From Novipirellula herctigrandis (GTDB taxonomy: Bacteria > Planctomycetota > Planctomycetia > Pirellulales > Pirellulaceae): a DNA stretch of 64,000 nucleotides. The notes under the pieces are model-generated. The model was not told where the DNA came from and searched no databases. It worked only from the letters and a program-made list of their open reading frames with translations. The first letter of the stretch is position 1, and each line of letters opens with the position of its first letter. The translations under genes and the position numbers were made by a program. The DNA lies in the NCBI GenBank assembly GCA_007859835.1, contig SJPJ01000001.1, forward strand, positions 595,134-659,133. Reading direction: 5' to 3'. Positions 17,148 through 27,117 of the stretch are shown here, one piece after another.

Positions 17148-18167
17148 CTAATTTTCGCGGATATCGGCCGTTAGAAGCGCCTTGGCTTCGACCGATTTCG
17201 CACCCGAGGTCTTAATAACCACCGGCTTTCGTTGGGACCCTTCCGCAGAGACTGCGGTGAACACCGTGTCCAAAATCAACGTCTTTTTCGGTTCCGTTGG
17301 CTTGACGAACTTCACCTCCCACCCTTCGCACTCAATCGAGTCGATAATCACGGGCTCTTGACTACGAATCACCAAACGTTTTGAAATCGGTTGGCCGAGT
17401 TTCACCCCGCCAAATGCAATCGATTGCGGCGAAATGTTCAGCAAGCTTTCCACTTGCCCTTCAACCCGAAGTGGAACGCGTGGCATCGAACGGTCATTGG
17501 TCACCAAAATCAGTTCGTCTTGGAAATAGCCCGCTGGCGCGTCCTCGCGGATCGTTACGCTCAATTCGTAGTCGACTCGACCGCTGCCACGGCTGATTTG
17601 TTTGTACGATGGCATCATCCATGTGTGATTGCTGATCAAATCGACCACTTGCCAATCGTCGCGTCCGGCGTACATCACCGTCGATTTCTCGGTCGTGGAC
17701 TCACCTTGTGTGACTTTGCCGAAACTAACTTCGCCGGGATGGAACACCATATCACTACGGATATAGCCGTTTACGACCAAGCGAGCTTCGGCATAAAATG
17801 GTCGATCGATCACGACCGTTACCGTCGCACCGCGTTTGCCTCGGAAAGTGCCGGTATTAAACCGAGCCGTGACGAAACCTTCTTGATTTGGTTCGATATA
17901 CTCCGTTCCAACGATCCCCGTCGTGCATCCGCAACTGGTTCGAACCGATTGAATGTGCATGGGTTGCGAGTAGACATTCTTCACAGGAAATTGGAATTCC
18001 GTCTTCGCTGCTACTGCTACGGTCCCAAAGTCATGCGCCTTGATCGGGAAAACCGTGTCGCTCCAATCGGCAGCCGAAACGAGCGAAGGGGTGCACACAA
18101 TAACAGCTATCGCAACAAGACCGAAAACCGTTCGTCTCGGATTCCCAAAATTTAGAGCATTCAACAT
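17148..18167 (-). CDS. Exported DUF1573 protein
   Basis: 339 residues with a Sec signal peptide (TVFGLVAIAVIVCTPSLVSA). KAHDFGTVAVAAKTEFQFPVKN followed by VRTSCGCTTG is the DUF1573 signature, an immunoglobulin-like fold, and two further beta-sandwich repeats follow (FHPGEVSFGKVTQGE, NISPQSIAFGGVKLGQ). Function unknown; such proteins are abundant in planctomycete envelopes. The start at 18167 gives a normal signal peptide; the frame is open to 18239 with an unrelated extension. There is no obvious operon partner. Confidence 0.83.
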   Translation of the reverse strand: MLNALNFGNPRRTVFGLVAIAVIVCTPSLVSAADWSDTVFPIKAHDFGTVAVAAKTEFQFPVKNVYSQPMHIQSVRTSCGCTTGIVGTEYIEPNQEGFVTARFNTGTFRGKRGATVTVVIDRPFYAEARLVVNGYIRSDMVFHPGEVSFGKVTQGESTTEKSTVMYAGRDDWQVVDLISNHTWMMPSYKQISRGSGRVDYELSVTIREDAPAGYFQDELILVTNDRSMPRVPLRVEGQVESLLNISPQSIAFGGVKLGQPISKRLVIRSQEPVIIDSIECEGWEVKFVKPTEPKKTLILDTVFTAVSAEGSQRKPVVIKTSGAKSVEAKALLTADIREN

Positions 18168-18468
18168 TTGTACTGACCCGTGTGTTCGCCGAGTTGATTT
18201 GCTGAGGAAGATGTTTCGGTAGGTTGGGGGGGCGGGCACAAGTCCACTGAACGCGGCAACAACGGACTCATCCTCCTATCAAGGTAGCGGTCAATTGCAT
18301 TCGGGCAAGTCGCTCCACACCAAAAGGGGGATGTTTTGCAACTATTAAGACGTAACGCTTACACAAGTTACGAATATCTGGGATACATGGGTATTGTGGC
18401 AGGATCTTTTTCGGTGAGCAGCCTAAAAAGGGACTCCATCGTCGCTGAACCCAATCGAATCTCGCCGT

Positions 18469-19761
18469 CTATTTACCACTCCGCTCCGAGACATTTAGTG
18501 ATTCGATCAGCTCGCGAGCCTTATGGTGGGCGACCATTCGCGAATTTTCATCGCGAAACCCAAGGCTATGGTCACGGAAAAGCAACCATGGGTGAGCCTG
18601 TAACTCCTCGAACCCGGCCAACCGCGGATCAATTTGGCGTCGATGCAATAGTGAAGCCATCGCCACATCACAAACCAGAGTGTGCAGCGTCGCTTTTCGC
18701 GATGGAATTAGCTGCCAAGCGTATGCGGTTCGCGAATCGGAAAGCCGCGAGAGGAGAACCGCATCAAGGTCAAATGAACTTTCGATTTTGTTTGGCTTCG
18801 AGCCTTTCACTTGATCGCTTGGCCCGGCGGTGAAGCGTTCCAAACCAGGTTCTAATGCGGTCGCCGCCAACATCGCGGTAGCCTGCCATGCGGGCGGAAA
18901 ACCGGGCTCGCGCAATATCTGAACACTAAGCTCCGCTGCCAGTTCAGTACAGCGATACCGCATCGCGATCTTGAGCTGATCGTTGAGGTTACCCGATTGT
19001 GAATGACCCCTTAACCATTGATCGACTAACCGCGCAATCACGTCAACCTCGTCCGACTTAGTTGGAGTCGGCCCCAACCCACTGTGCGAAAGCGACGACA
19101 TGATCCGCTGGGATGTAAGCGAAATTGTTTGTTTTGTCGCCAATTTGCGGTCCTTTGGCAAACAATCAGCAAACAGCAGAAGGGACCAAGCGATGATGTC
19201 ACCACTATGGATCGAGTAAGTCCGATTGGCGACGTCGGAATCATGATTGGCGTGGTAGCGAGTTTTCACGGATGGTTCCGCACTCGCTTCACGTTCGATC
19301 ATTCGATCGATCCGAGCCGCATAGCGGTCATACAGGTTGGCGTAGAAATCGCGACTCGATGAATCGTCGCCAACGATACGTGAGAACTCGGTCCACCCGT
19401 TTAGTTTCACCTCAGCGGCATCGAAATTCGCATCGCGCAAACGGGCCACTTGGAGATCCATTGCTTGTTGGCGAATATCGTCGAGCAATCGCTGGCATTG
19501 AAGGCGAACTTCAAGGTCCGCATCGAAGAGTCCTTGCCCGAGTTGCTTCATCAAGACGTCTCGCTCGGTATCGTCATTCGATTTGGCGAGCAACCATGAG
19601 TGGGCATTTCGCCGAACGGCATAGTCATGCGAGCCGAGCTTGGCCTTCCATTGTCCGATAGCGTAATTCGGTGGCGAAGGTTCGGCCGCGACAGCGTTTT
19701 TGGAAAAGACGACGCTCGCCAGTAGAACAAATCGGATTAGATTAGCGGTCCAGTGTGCCAT
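18469..19761 (-). CDS. Exported alpha-helical protein of unknown function
   Basis: 430 residues. The ATG at 19761 is preceded by TCGGGGGG and opens a signal peptide (HWTANLIRFVLLASVVF, cleavage near AVAA). The N-terminal part (KLGSHDYAVRRNAHSWLLA, GLFDADLEVRLQCQRLLDDI) looks like a few HEAT-like helical pairs. The remainder is helical with no motif I recognise. An extension to 19890 would hide the signal peptide. The gene converges with nothing close and is divergent from the GlmU-like gene. Confidence 0.7.
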   Translation of the reverse strand: MAHWTANLIRFVLLASVVFSKNAVAAEPSPPNYAIGQWKAKLGSHDYAVRRNAHSWLLAKSNDDTERDVLMKQLGQGLFDADLEVRLQCQRLLDDIRQQAMDLQVARLRDANFDAAEVKLNGWTEFSRIVGDDSSSRDFYANLYDRYAARIDRMIEREASAEPSVKTRYHANHDSDVANRTYSIHSGDIIAWSLLLFADCLPKDRKLATKQTISLTSQRIMSSLSHSGLGPTPTKSDEVDVIARLVDQWLRGHSQSGNLNDQLKIAMRYRCTELAAELSVQILREPGFPPAWQATAMLAATALEPGLERFTAGPSDQVKGSKPNKIESSFDLDAVLLSRLSDSRTAYAWQLIPSRKATLHTLVCDVAMASLLHRRQIDPRLAGFEELQAHPWLLFRDHSLGFRDENSRMVAHHKARELIESLNVSERSGK

Positions 19762-19907
19762 ACCCCCCGATTCTAATTCGGCGATGCCAAAAAGCACTGT
19801 AACGAGGCTGACTTGGGGGCTGAGAGCGACCGCTCGTTTGCGGTAAACTGTGCAACCGTCACAATCCAACCTCTTCCCATTCGATTCCATTTCACCGACT
19901 TATCAAA

Positions 19908-21212
19908 ATGCAAATCATTTGCTTTGAAGATTCCCGGGTTCAACAACTTGCACCCATCACCCAATCGCGTCCCGCTTACTCGGTGACATGCGCCAGTCTC
20001 CGTTTAGTCGATCGGTTGAAGCAGCTTGCCAAGGCTTCCAGCGGCCCACTTAGTGGCTGTGCGATCTACGGATCGGTGCGACGGTTCTTGAATGAGATTC
20101 AACGGCTCGACTTTGACCTCGCCCCGGTCCCATCCTCAATCGACGAGCAGTGGCTGGCGGACGACGATGGTGTGTTGCTGGTCAATGCACGATTGGTCCC
20201 GCGAGTGGCGTTGGACAAGGTGTTAACGAAAATTGCTGGCGAGACCCGTTCGCTCTGCATGGTGGATGACCAGGACGGCAGTGTCTTGTTGGCTCGTTGG
20301 TCGGCAGCCGACTTGGCAGCGAAACGAGCCGAATTGGAGCCCGATGCCCAAGCGACGCTTACCGACCATTTGCTCGCCCAATCCGATTCGTTGCCTCGGT
20401 CTCCCACGTCGCCACCGGCATTCCATTGGCCACACGAAGTCGTGTCATGGCACATGAACGAAATGCAGGAATCGATTGAATGGCGAATCGCTCATGGCAA
20501 TTACCGACAACTCCGCGACGGTGTCTTTGTTGACGAAGGGGTCCAATTGGGCGAATACCTTTCGATTAACGTCGACCACGGCCCGATTTTGTTGGAAAAG
20601 AATGTCAAGGTTGGCCCATTCTGTTACCTCGAAGGCCCACTGCACGCTGGCGCAGGAACCAAAGTGATTGAGCATTCGGCACTCAAGGACGGTGTTTCGT
20701 TAGGCCACACCGTCAAGATCGGCGGCGAAGTCGAAGCGTCGGTGATCGAACCTTTCACGAACAAACAGCATCATGGGTTCTTGGGGCACAGTTATCTAGG
20801 CAGTTGGATCAACCTAGGCGCGGGGACTTGTAACAGCGATCTCAAGAACACCTACGGCAAAATCAACATGGAGTATGGCGATACCAAATTACCGACCGGG
20901 ATGCAGTTCTTTGGATGTGTCATTGGCGACTATTCCAAGTCAGCGATCAACACCAGTATCTTTACAGGCAAGACGATCGGAGTATGCAGTATGCTTTATG
21001 GCTTTGTAACGTCCAATGTCCCCAGCTTTGTGAATTACGCTCGCCTATTCGGCCAAACGGCGTTGCTACCCGCCGAGGTGATGGTTAAAACACAAGCGAA
21101 GATGTTCGCCCGGCGAAAAGTGCAACAACGCGACTGCGACAAGCAATTGATCCAAGACATGTACGAACAATCGGCCACCGAACGAGAAGCTGCCGAAGAG
21201 TATATGCTTTAG
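19908..21212 (+). CDS. GlmU-like sugar nucleotidyltransferase with left-handed beta-helix
   Basis: 434 residues. The N-terminal ~200 residues resemble the divergent nucleotidyltransferase domain of GlmU-like proteins (MQIICFEDSRVQQLAPIT, RPAYSVTCASLRLVDRL). The C-terminal half is a hexapeptide-repeat beta-helix (VKVGPFCYLEGPLHAGAGTKV, SYLGSWINLGAGTCNSDLKNTYG, the last being the acetyl-CoA site region in GlmU). It probably makes an activated N-acetyl amino sugar or a related UDP-sugar. The classic GlmU N-terminal LAAGxGTRM is absent, as expected for this branch, so the exact product is uncertain. 434 residues matches the branch. Confidence 0.82.
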   Translation: MQIICFEDSRVQQLAPITQSRPAYSVTCASLRLVDRLKQLAKASSGPLSGCAIYGSVRRFLNEIQRLDFDLAPVPSSIDEQWLADDDGVLLVNARLVPRVALDKVLTKIAGETRSLCMVDDQDGSVLLARWSAADLAAKRAELEPDAQATLTDHLLAQSDSLPRSPTSPPAFHWPHEVVSWHMNEMQESIEWRIAHGNYRQLRDGVFVDEGVQLGEYLSINVDHGPILLEKNVKVGPFCYLEGPLHAGAGTKVIEHSALKDGVSLGHTVKIGGEVEASVIEPFTNKQHHGFLGHSYLGSWINLGAGTCNSDLKNTYGKINMEYGDTKLPTGMQFFGCVIGDYSKSAINTSIFTGKTIGVCSMLYGFVTSNVPSFVNYARLFGQTALLPAEVMVKTQAKMFARRKVQQRDCDKQLIQDMYEQSATEREAAEEYML

Positions 21213-21420
21213 CCGCCAATGGTGATGCAGTAAGCCACCAGCCTTGGCTCTCGTTAGCCTTGGTTCTTCGCGAGTGACAATCCATCGATCTTCCGTGTTG
21301 GCTCAAAAATTTGTGGCAAATATCACGTCCAAAGTAGGTTGCTTCGCGTAAAAAGCGATCTCTGCCCCCCACACCCGATTGATCGCCTGGCGATCCACCC
21401 CAATCTCAAGAGAACAACGA

Positions 21421-22428
21421 ATGCCCATTCGAGTCGGAATCATTGGTGCGACCGGCTACACGGCGCTGGAAGTCGCTCGCTTGCTGCTTGCCCACCCCGA
21501 AGCAAAAGTGGTGGCAGCAACCAGTCGCGCCGAGGTCGGAAAATCGATTAGCGAAATCCACCCTTCGCTGGCAGGCCGATGGGATGTTACGATCGAATCA
21601 CTCGACGCAGCTAAGATCGCTGAGAAATGTGATGTCGTGATGTCCTGCCTACCTCACGGCGCCTCGGCCGAAACCTGTAAGCAATTGGTCGAACAGGGAA
21701 CCCGCGTCATCGACTTTAGCGCCGACTTTCGGCTCTCGAGTCGCGATCTTTACGAACAGTGGTACGGCGTCGTTCACCCGTGGCCTGAGCGGATCGGAAA
21801 CACCGTGTATGGGCTCCCCGAATTCTTTGCCGACGAAATTGCCAATGCCGACTTGGTTGCCAATCCCGGCTGTTACCCAACCTCTGCGATTCTGCCTTTA
21901 GCTCCGTTGGTCGCGGCCGGTTTGATTGAAACCGACGACGTCATCGTGGACAGCAAGAGTGGCGTCAGTGGCGCAGGCCGGTCGGCAAAAGTGGGGACGC
22001 TGTATTGCGAAGTCAACGAATCGATCGCCGCTTATGGTGTCGGCTGCCATCGACACCAGCCCGAGATGATTGACTTGGTCGATCGGATCGGCGGCACCTC
22101 TTTGTCGCTACTTTTCACTCCCCACCTGACTCCGATGGACCGAGGAATCTTGTCGACAATTTACGTTAAACCAAAGAAATCGACTGCCGCTGAAGTGATG
22201 GCGTGTTGGGAACAGCAATACGCTGAATGTCCATTTGTCACACCCGTAGCTCATTTGCCCGCGACAAAGCATGTCTCGGGGACCAACCACGTACAAATGA
22301 CGGCCCGCGACGGGGGTAACCGGTTGATCTTGGTATCTGCCATCGACAACCTGGCCAAGGGTGCAAGTGGAGCCGCGATCCAAAATATGAACGTCATGTT
22401 CGGTTTGCCGCAAACGGCCGGATTATAG
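21421..22428 (+). CDS. argC: N-acetyl-gamma-glutamyl-phosphate reductase
   Basis: NADPH-dependent reduction of N-acetylglutamyl phosphate to the semialdehyde in arginine biosynthesis. The Rossmann start VGIIGATGYTALEVARLL, the catalytic C151 in NPGCYPTSA, KSGVSGAG, and RHQPEM are present. The 335-residue product begins at MPIRVGIIG (21421). The upstream frame to 21379 is not homologous. No other arg gene adjoins; a ROK protein follows after 75 bases. Confidence 0.95.
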   Translation: MPIRVGIIGATGYTALEVARLLLAHPEAKVVAATSRAEVGKSISEIHPSLAGRWDVTIESLDAAKIAEKCDVVMSCLPHGASAETCKQLVEQGTRVIDFSADFRLSSRDLYEQWYGVVHPWPERIGNTVYGLPEFFADEIANADLVANPGCYPTSAILPLAPLVAAGLIETDDVIVDSKSGVSGAGRSAKVGTLYCEVNESIAAYGVGCHRHQPEMIDLVDRIGGTSLSLLFTPHLTPMDRGILSTIYVKPKKSTAAEVMACWEQQYAECPFVTPVAHLPATKHVSGTNHVQMTARDGGNRLILVSAIDNLAKGASGAAIQNMNVMFGLPQTAGL

Positions 22429-22503
22429 GCATATCGCTAGAATTCACTTGGAATGATATGCTCCCTGTTTCCACTTACTGTTGTTTGTCCAGGAGATTCA
22501 TCG

Positions 22504-23568
22504 GTGTCGTTTTTTGTTGGTATTGATGTTGGAGGCACCACCTCTACGGTGGCGGTTGGGAATGATCGTCGTGAAGTTGTCCGCATTTCCGACCAATTTG
22601 CTACCCGTGCTGCCGAAGGCCCGGTGGCGACGGTCGAAGATATCGCGGTGAACCTCGAGCGGGAATTAGCCGGTCTCGGTGCCACGCTCGGTGATGTCTC
22701 CTCTACCGTCATTGCGACACCCGGTCCGGCGACACTGGACGGCATTTTGCGTCCTAGCCCCAACTTGCGTCACCCCGATTGGGTCAATTGCGGCATCCGC
22801 GAAATGCTGCAACAGCGATTATCCAAAGCACCTTATAGCGTCCCCGTTTTCTACCTTGGGGATGGGCAAGCGGCCGCCTTGGGCGAATTCATGGTCCGCA
22901 GCAAGAAGCTGGTTTGGGCAGACGCCCCGGCGTTGGACCCAAACGATCACCAACCCGACCAACTTGATTCCTTGTTTTTCGTCGCCGTCGGCACCGGCCT
23001 CGGTGGGGGCGAAGTCCGTGACGGCAAAGTCGTCCGCGGTCGCGAAGGACGCGCCGGTCACGCCGGACACGTCTTTTTGCCCTATGATGCGTTCCGTCAC
23101 CAACACGACCGAGAACTTAAAGTCGGAAACGCGTTTAGCACGGCAGAATCAGCCATTTCGCTAACGGCTCTGACGCATCAGCTTGGTTATCGTTTGACGC
23201 TGCCCGAATGGAAAGATCATCCACTTAATTTCCAAGACGGCACCGACAAAGATAAAGCACGGAAACTTCGCGAATACGCCGCCGCAGGCGACGAGTTGTC
23301 CGTCCAATTGTTTGACGATCAAGCGGCGGCGCTCGGCATCGCGATGTTAACGGTCAATTACATCGGTGACCTAGATTTGTTAGTCATCGGCGGTGGCGTT
23401 TGCGATTTGTCACCAGCGATGCGAGAGCGTTATGCACGGATCGCGGAAGAGTCGTACAAAAAACACGCACTCGACGGTTTCCGCAACTTGGCTGGATTTT
23501 CCTTCTCACAATGCGGCGACCAAGCCTCGGTGATCGGCGCTTTAGCCGAGGCCTACGAAACGGTCTAG
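22504..23568 (+). CDS. ROK family sugar kinase or regulator
   Basis: 354 residues. The phosphate-binding loop FFVGIDVGGTTSTVAVG opens the protein and GTGLGGGEV marks the second phosphate motif. The usual ROK zinc site (CxCG..GCxE) is missing: the corresponding area reads GRAGHAGHVFLPYD. This is therefore a divergent member, perhaps a kinase acting on an unusual sugar. GTG at 22504 is chosen because CAGGAGA lies 7-8 bases upstream and the family starts here; a longer frame reaches 22453. There is no N-terminal DNA-binding domain, so a repressor role is unlikely. Confidence 0.8.
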   Translation: MSFFVGIDVGGTTSTVAVGNDRREVVRISDQFATRAAEGPVATVEDIAVNLERELAGLGATLGDVSSTVIATPGPATLDGILRPSPNLRHPDWVNCGIREMLQQRLSKAPYSVPVFYLGDGQAAALGEFMVRSKKLVWADAPALDPNDHQPDQLDSLFFVAVGTGLGGGEVRDGKVVRGREGRAGHAGHVFLPYDAFRHQHDRELKVGNAFSTAESAISLTALTHQLGYRLTLPEWKDHPLNFQDGTDKDKARKLREYAAAGDELSVQLFDDQAAALGIAMLTVNYIGDLDLLVIGGGVCDLSPAMRERYARIAEESYKKHALDGFRNLAGFSFSQCGDQASVIGALAEAYETV

Positions 23569-23640
23569 CACATTCGCTGAGTGATTTGCTGCAACCATTA
23601 GGCGAGGGGAACGCTGGCGGAACATGAAGCCCCATTTTGC

Positions 23641-23706
23641 TGGCCATCATGTTTCAGCTGGCCATCGGGTTTCAGCTGGCCATCAGGTTTCAGCTGGCCA
23701 TCGGGT
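23641..23706. repeat. Short tandem repeat, 18-bp unit, 3.6 copies
   Basis: Copies of TGGCCATCGGGTTTCAGC with single-base differences, lying between the convergent ends of the ROK gene and the DUF202 gene, 20 bases from the DUF202 stop. Confidence 0.92.
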
Positions 23707-23726
23707 ACGTCCTCCGTATCAATGCT

Positions 23727-23984
23727 CTAGTCCCGATGCAATCGGGCACTCAGCGTGATAAATCGATAGGATCCGACTACGCCGACGATGAGTCCCACGA
23801 GGACAAAAAACCAACCGAGAATCCGCAATGATTGGCTGTCGGCAAAGAACTTGATTAGCGTGACGCCTGTTCCCGAAACCATCAGGGCTGTGCGACCGTA
23901 TGCCAACAATGTTCGTTCATTCGCCAAATCCGTACGGACAAGGTTCAAATCGATTGGGGATTCAGTAGATTCAGATACGTCCAT
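23727..23984 (-). CDS. DUF202 (YidH-type) small membrane protein
   Basis: 85 residues. The motif LANERTLLAYGRTALMVSG followed by hydrophobic segments GVTLIKFF and ILGWFFVLVGLIVGVVGSY is the DUF202 signature. It is an inner-membrane protein of unknown function. The ATG at 23984 lies 6 bases after the stop of the VWA gene, so it is probably the last gene of the DUF58-VWA-DUF202 transcript. Confidence 0.85.
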   Translation of the reverse strand: MDVSESTESPIDLNLVRTDLANERTLLAYGRTALMVSGTGVTLIKFFADSQSLRILGWFFVLVGLIVGVVGSYRFITLSARLHRD

Positions 23985-23990
23985 CAATGC

Positions 23991-25979
23991 CTATCCCACT
24001 CGCTTTGCATACACCCACCACTCGGTCGCTAACAACGCTAACATTCCCATTAGCAGCCATCGCCAATATTCCTTCCGTTTCTCTACCCCACCGGTAGACG
24101 CTTCGATTGACTCATAACCTAACTCCACCGCCTGGGCCGCCGCTAGTTTGCTTTCTCTCGCGTCAAACAAATTGATCGAAAACAAATCAACCACGCGATC
24201 ACCTGCCTTCACTTGATAGTTCCCCAATCGGTCCGTTTTCAAAATTTCAGTGACACCCGATGCCCCCACTGGAACTTCCATCGAATCGATCTCAGTCGCT
24301 CCGCCGCCATTCCACTGCACACCAACTTTCGGCAATGCACTCTCTAAACGCAAGCGTACTGTATCCCCAGGTTTGAACGAAGGCGCGCCACTCGCTTCGG
24401 CTGCTCCTGCCAAATACCTCAACACATTTAACACGAACACCGGCCACGATCGCTCGGCGTACCAATTCGTATTTGTGTCAGTACCACCATCCTCCGATTC
24501 ACTCAACAACTCAAACCCTAGCAGCAAATCCTGGTAGCCTTCGCGCGGTGCCAAAACCATCATCGAGCCAACATCTGCACCTAACAACTCCACCGCCCCC
24601 GGCGGCCCTTCGATCGCTCGACCTTGGAAAATCAGCAACGAGAACAATTCCAGATATCGCATTAATGGGTGTGTTCGGTCCAAGTCGATCAACACGACGC
24701 CTGTCGGACCGGTCGTCCATTTCCACCCGTCCCCCGGTGGTAGCGAGCCGATGAAAAACGTATTGGTAATCGGCATTTCGCTCGGCACACAACGATCGTA
24801 GATGATCAAATCATCCGTCCCCGCCGCCGCTCGTTTCGAGTATGGCTCGGTTTGCAAATAGGACGGCGAAACAAATTGCGACTGGCATATCTTTGCCGCT
24901 TTGGGAGTTTTCAAGGCCAATTCGAGCGGTGTGTTCCCAGGCGACACGACCAAAACGGAAACCGTCCTCAACGGTGTCAGTCCCGCGTAGGCGACATTGT
25001 CCGTCGGCAAATCGTCTTTGATGTCGAGGGTCAAAGTTAACGATACCGCATCGTCACTCTCAAACACGAACGACAATCCGACCTGCTCTCCAGCTGGCAA
25101 ATCGACACTCGAGGCATCTAAAAGCTCGTTCGCAAGTGTCAACGTTGCGGAAGACGAAGCATCGGTTTCTCCCAAATTGACTACCGTCGCAAACGCTTGG
25201 ATCTCCGATGGTTTCTCAACATTCCTTTCCGCAGAAAACGCCGTGATCGCCAAATTAGTCGGCTGCGTCGTTCCAATCGCTACATAATCAGGGACGAGGT
25301 TCCCCAAATCAAATTCCGTGACATTCTGGAAGCCACCGTCACTGTACAGCAATAAATCGGCGGGTTTTGCATCGGCCACTTGCACATCGTTGACGTCCCC
25401 TGCTTGACTGGTTCGACGTGGGTTCGCCAATCCATCGGCTGCTTTCAGAGCCCCCAAAACATCGGTTGGCCGGTTCGTCACCACCGCTCGTGAGAGTGCG
25501 TCACGTAAGCGACGCCGATCGGTCGTAAACGACTGCAAAACCTCCGCCCGATCACTAAATGAAACCAACATCGCCGTTTCGTCATCGGTCATTGTTTCCA
25601 CTCGGTCGCCGATTAGACTTTTTGCCTTCGCGAATCGATTCGCGAATCCGTCGACATCTTCGGCTTGCATGCTCGCCGACGCGTCGAGCAGAAACACCAA
25701 GCGTCCCTGACTCGCCATTTCGCCTCGCACCCCGGGCCTTAGCAGCGCAAGAGCAGCTAAACCCACTACCAATAACTGCAGCAACAAAAGCAAACTTCGG
25801 CGAAGTCGTTGCAGTAGACTATTGACATGCAAATCCTCGATCGTGCGCATCCACAAATAGGTACTTGGCACCTCCACCGGTTCGCGGCGGAGCTTCAAGA
25901 AGTACAACAGAATGATTCCGATGGGAACCAGCCCCATTAATCCCCATTGCCAAGGTGTTAGCGTCGAGATCCAACTCAT
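23991..25979 (-). CDS. BatA-like membrane protein with von Willebrand factor A domain
   Basis: 662 residues. An N-terminal BatA-type region has two membrane segments (WGLMGLVPIGIILLYFL, LLLLLQLLVVGLAALALL). Residues ~92-250 form a VWA domain with an intact MIDAS start (LLDASASM). A long beta-rich periplasmic part with gatase-like character follows, then a C-terminal membrane anchor (WLLMGMLALLATEWWVY). Its ATG overlaps the TGA of the DUF58 gene. In other bacteria this pair acts with a MoxR AAA+ ATPase; no MoxR gene is present next to it here. Confidence 0.85.
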   Translation of the reverse strand: MSWISTLTPWQWGLMGLVPIGIILLYFLKLRREPVEVPSTYLWMRTIEDLHVNSLLQRLRRSLLLLLQLLVVGLAALALLRPGVRGEMASQGRLVFLLDASASMQAEDVDGFANRFAKAKSLIGDRVETMTDDETAMLVSFSDRAEVLQSFTTDRRRLRDALSRAVVTNRPTDVLGALKAADGLANPRRTSQAGDVNDVQVADAKPADLLLYSDGGFQNVTEFDLGNLVPDYVAIGTTQPTNLAITAFSAERNVEKPSEIQAFATVVNLGETDASSSATLTLANELLDASSVDLPAGEQVGLSFVFESDDAVSLTLTLDIKDDLPTDNVAYAGLTPLRTVSVLVVSPGNTPLELALKTPKAAKICQSQFVSPSYLQTEPYSKRAAAGTDDLIIYDRCVPSEMPITNTFFIGSLPPGDGWKWTTGPTGVVLIDLDRTHPLMRYLELFSLLIFQGRAIEGPPGAVELLGADVGSMMVLAPREGYQDLLLGFELLSESEDGGTDTNTNWYAERSWPVFVLNVLRYLAGAAEASGAPSFKPGDTVRLRLESALPKVGVQWNGGGATEIDSMEVPVGASGVTEILKTDRLGNYQVKAGDRVVDLFSINLFDARESKLAAAQAVELGYESIEASTGGVEKRKEYWRWLLMGMLALLATEWWVYAKRVG

Positions 25980-26866
25980 CGCACCACGCCTCGCTCACGC
26001 AAATACTGTGTCACAATCGTTTCCACGGGAGTATCGGTCCGCACCGGAATATAGACGATTGAACGCTGCGAACAAAATTGTTTCGCATCGCGAATAAACG
26101 AATGAACGGTCTCTTTGTACTTTTGCAATACATAAGCATTGATCGTGATCTCCGATTCGTCACGGTCTTCGACGTCGATTAGTTTTCGATCGCCACGTAA
26201 TGGCGGATCCAGTTCCTCCGGCGAAAGTATATGCATCACAAACACGTCCATCCGCCGGCCAATCAACATCCTTAGAGCCGATTCGTAACCTTGCTTGTCC
26301 ATCAAGTCCGTTAACAAAACGGCAATGCCTGTTCCTGTCGTGCGGATCGAAAAATCTTTGACGCCGTCATGCAGCGAAACGTTGTGCCCACTTTCGACCG
26401 AGTCGAGGTAGCCAAGCATTTTCCAAAGGCTCGCTCGTCCGCGCAGCACCGGCGCACGGCCTCCTTCGGGTCCGAGCACCGAAACGCTGACTCGGTCCGC
26501 TCGACATAAACCGACATACCCGAGCGCGGCGGCAAGCTGTTTGGCGACACGGAGCTTCGAAGGGTCGCTAAAATTCATTGATTCGCTCGCGTCGACCAAC
26601 GCAAAGAAATGGAGATCCTCTTCTTCAAGAAACAACTTCAAGAACAACTGATCCAACCGGGCGTATAGATTCCAATCAATCAAACGCAAGTCATCACCAG
26701 CGACGTAGTGGCGAAAGTCAGCGAATTCGACACTTTCTCCTTTCCGCCGACTACGGCGTTCTCCCTTCATCCGACCGCGAAACACCTTTCGGGAAACCAA
26801 CTCCAATCGTTCAAGACGCCCAAGAAGTTCGGGACTTAGTAGAGGTTGGTCAGTGGTTGTTGGCAT
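25976..26866 (-). CDS. DUF58 domain protein
   Basis: 296 residues. RRSRRKGESVEFADFRHYV and GDDLRLIDWNLYARLDQLF are the DUF58 signature, and LVDASESM begins a VWA-like fold. The start at 26866 (MPTTTDQPLLSPELLGRLERL) fits the family; the frame open to 26935 is unrelated. It overlaps the following VWA gene by four bases. It is expected to function with a MoxR ATPase in assembling or activating envelope proteins, but that gene is not in the cluster. Confidence 0.88.
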   Translation of the reverse strand: MPTTTDQPLLSPELLGRLERLELVSRKVFRGRMKGERRSRRKGESVEFADFRHYVAGDDLRLIDWNLYARLDQLFLKLFLEEEDLHFFALVDASESMNFSDPSKLRVAKQLAAALGYVGLCRADRVSVSVLGPEGGRAPVLRGRASLWKMLGYLDSVESGHNVSLHDGVKDFSIRTTGTGIAVLLTDLMDKQGYESALRMLIGRRMDVFVMHILSPEELDPPLRGDRKLIDVEDRDESEITINAYVLQKYKETVHSFIRDAKQFCSQRSIVYIPVRTDTPVETIVTQYLRERGVVR

Positions 26867-27117
26867 GAACACAGAAAAAGTTAGAGTTTCAGTAACGCCA
26901 GAGTCATCTTCGGGTCCGCAAAATTGCAAATGCACCTGCCACTAACGGAGAACCTATGCGATTAGACGATAAAGCGGTTCTCTCTCGTCAAACAGGGCAC
27001 TCTCGTTCAGCAGAGCTCGAAGATCCGGATTTTGCTCCGCAAACAAACGCATTTTGGGACGCCACTTTCGAGGCCCCAAAGCAACGCCATTACGCGACTT
27101 CAGTATAGCCGAGAGAG

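Noticed and set aside
26940-27000. Terminator after the ROK kinase (GAGAACC/GGTTCTC)
   Set aside because: The hairpin loop is long and no T run follows on the relevant strand.
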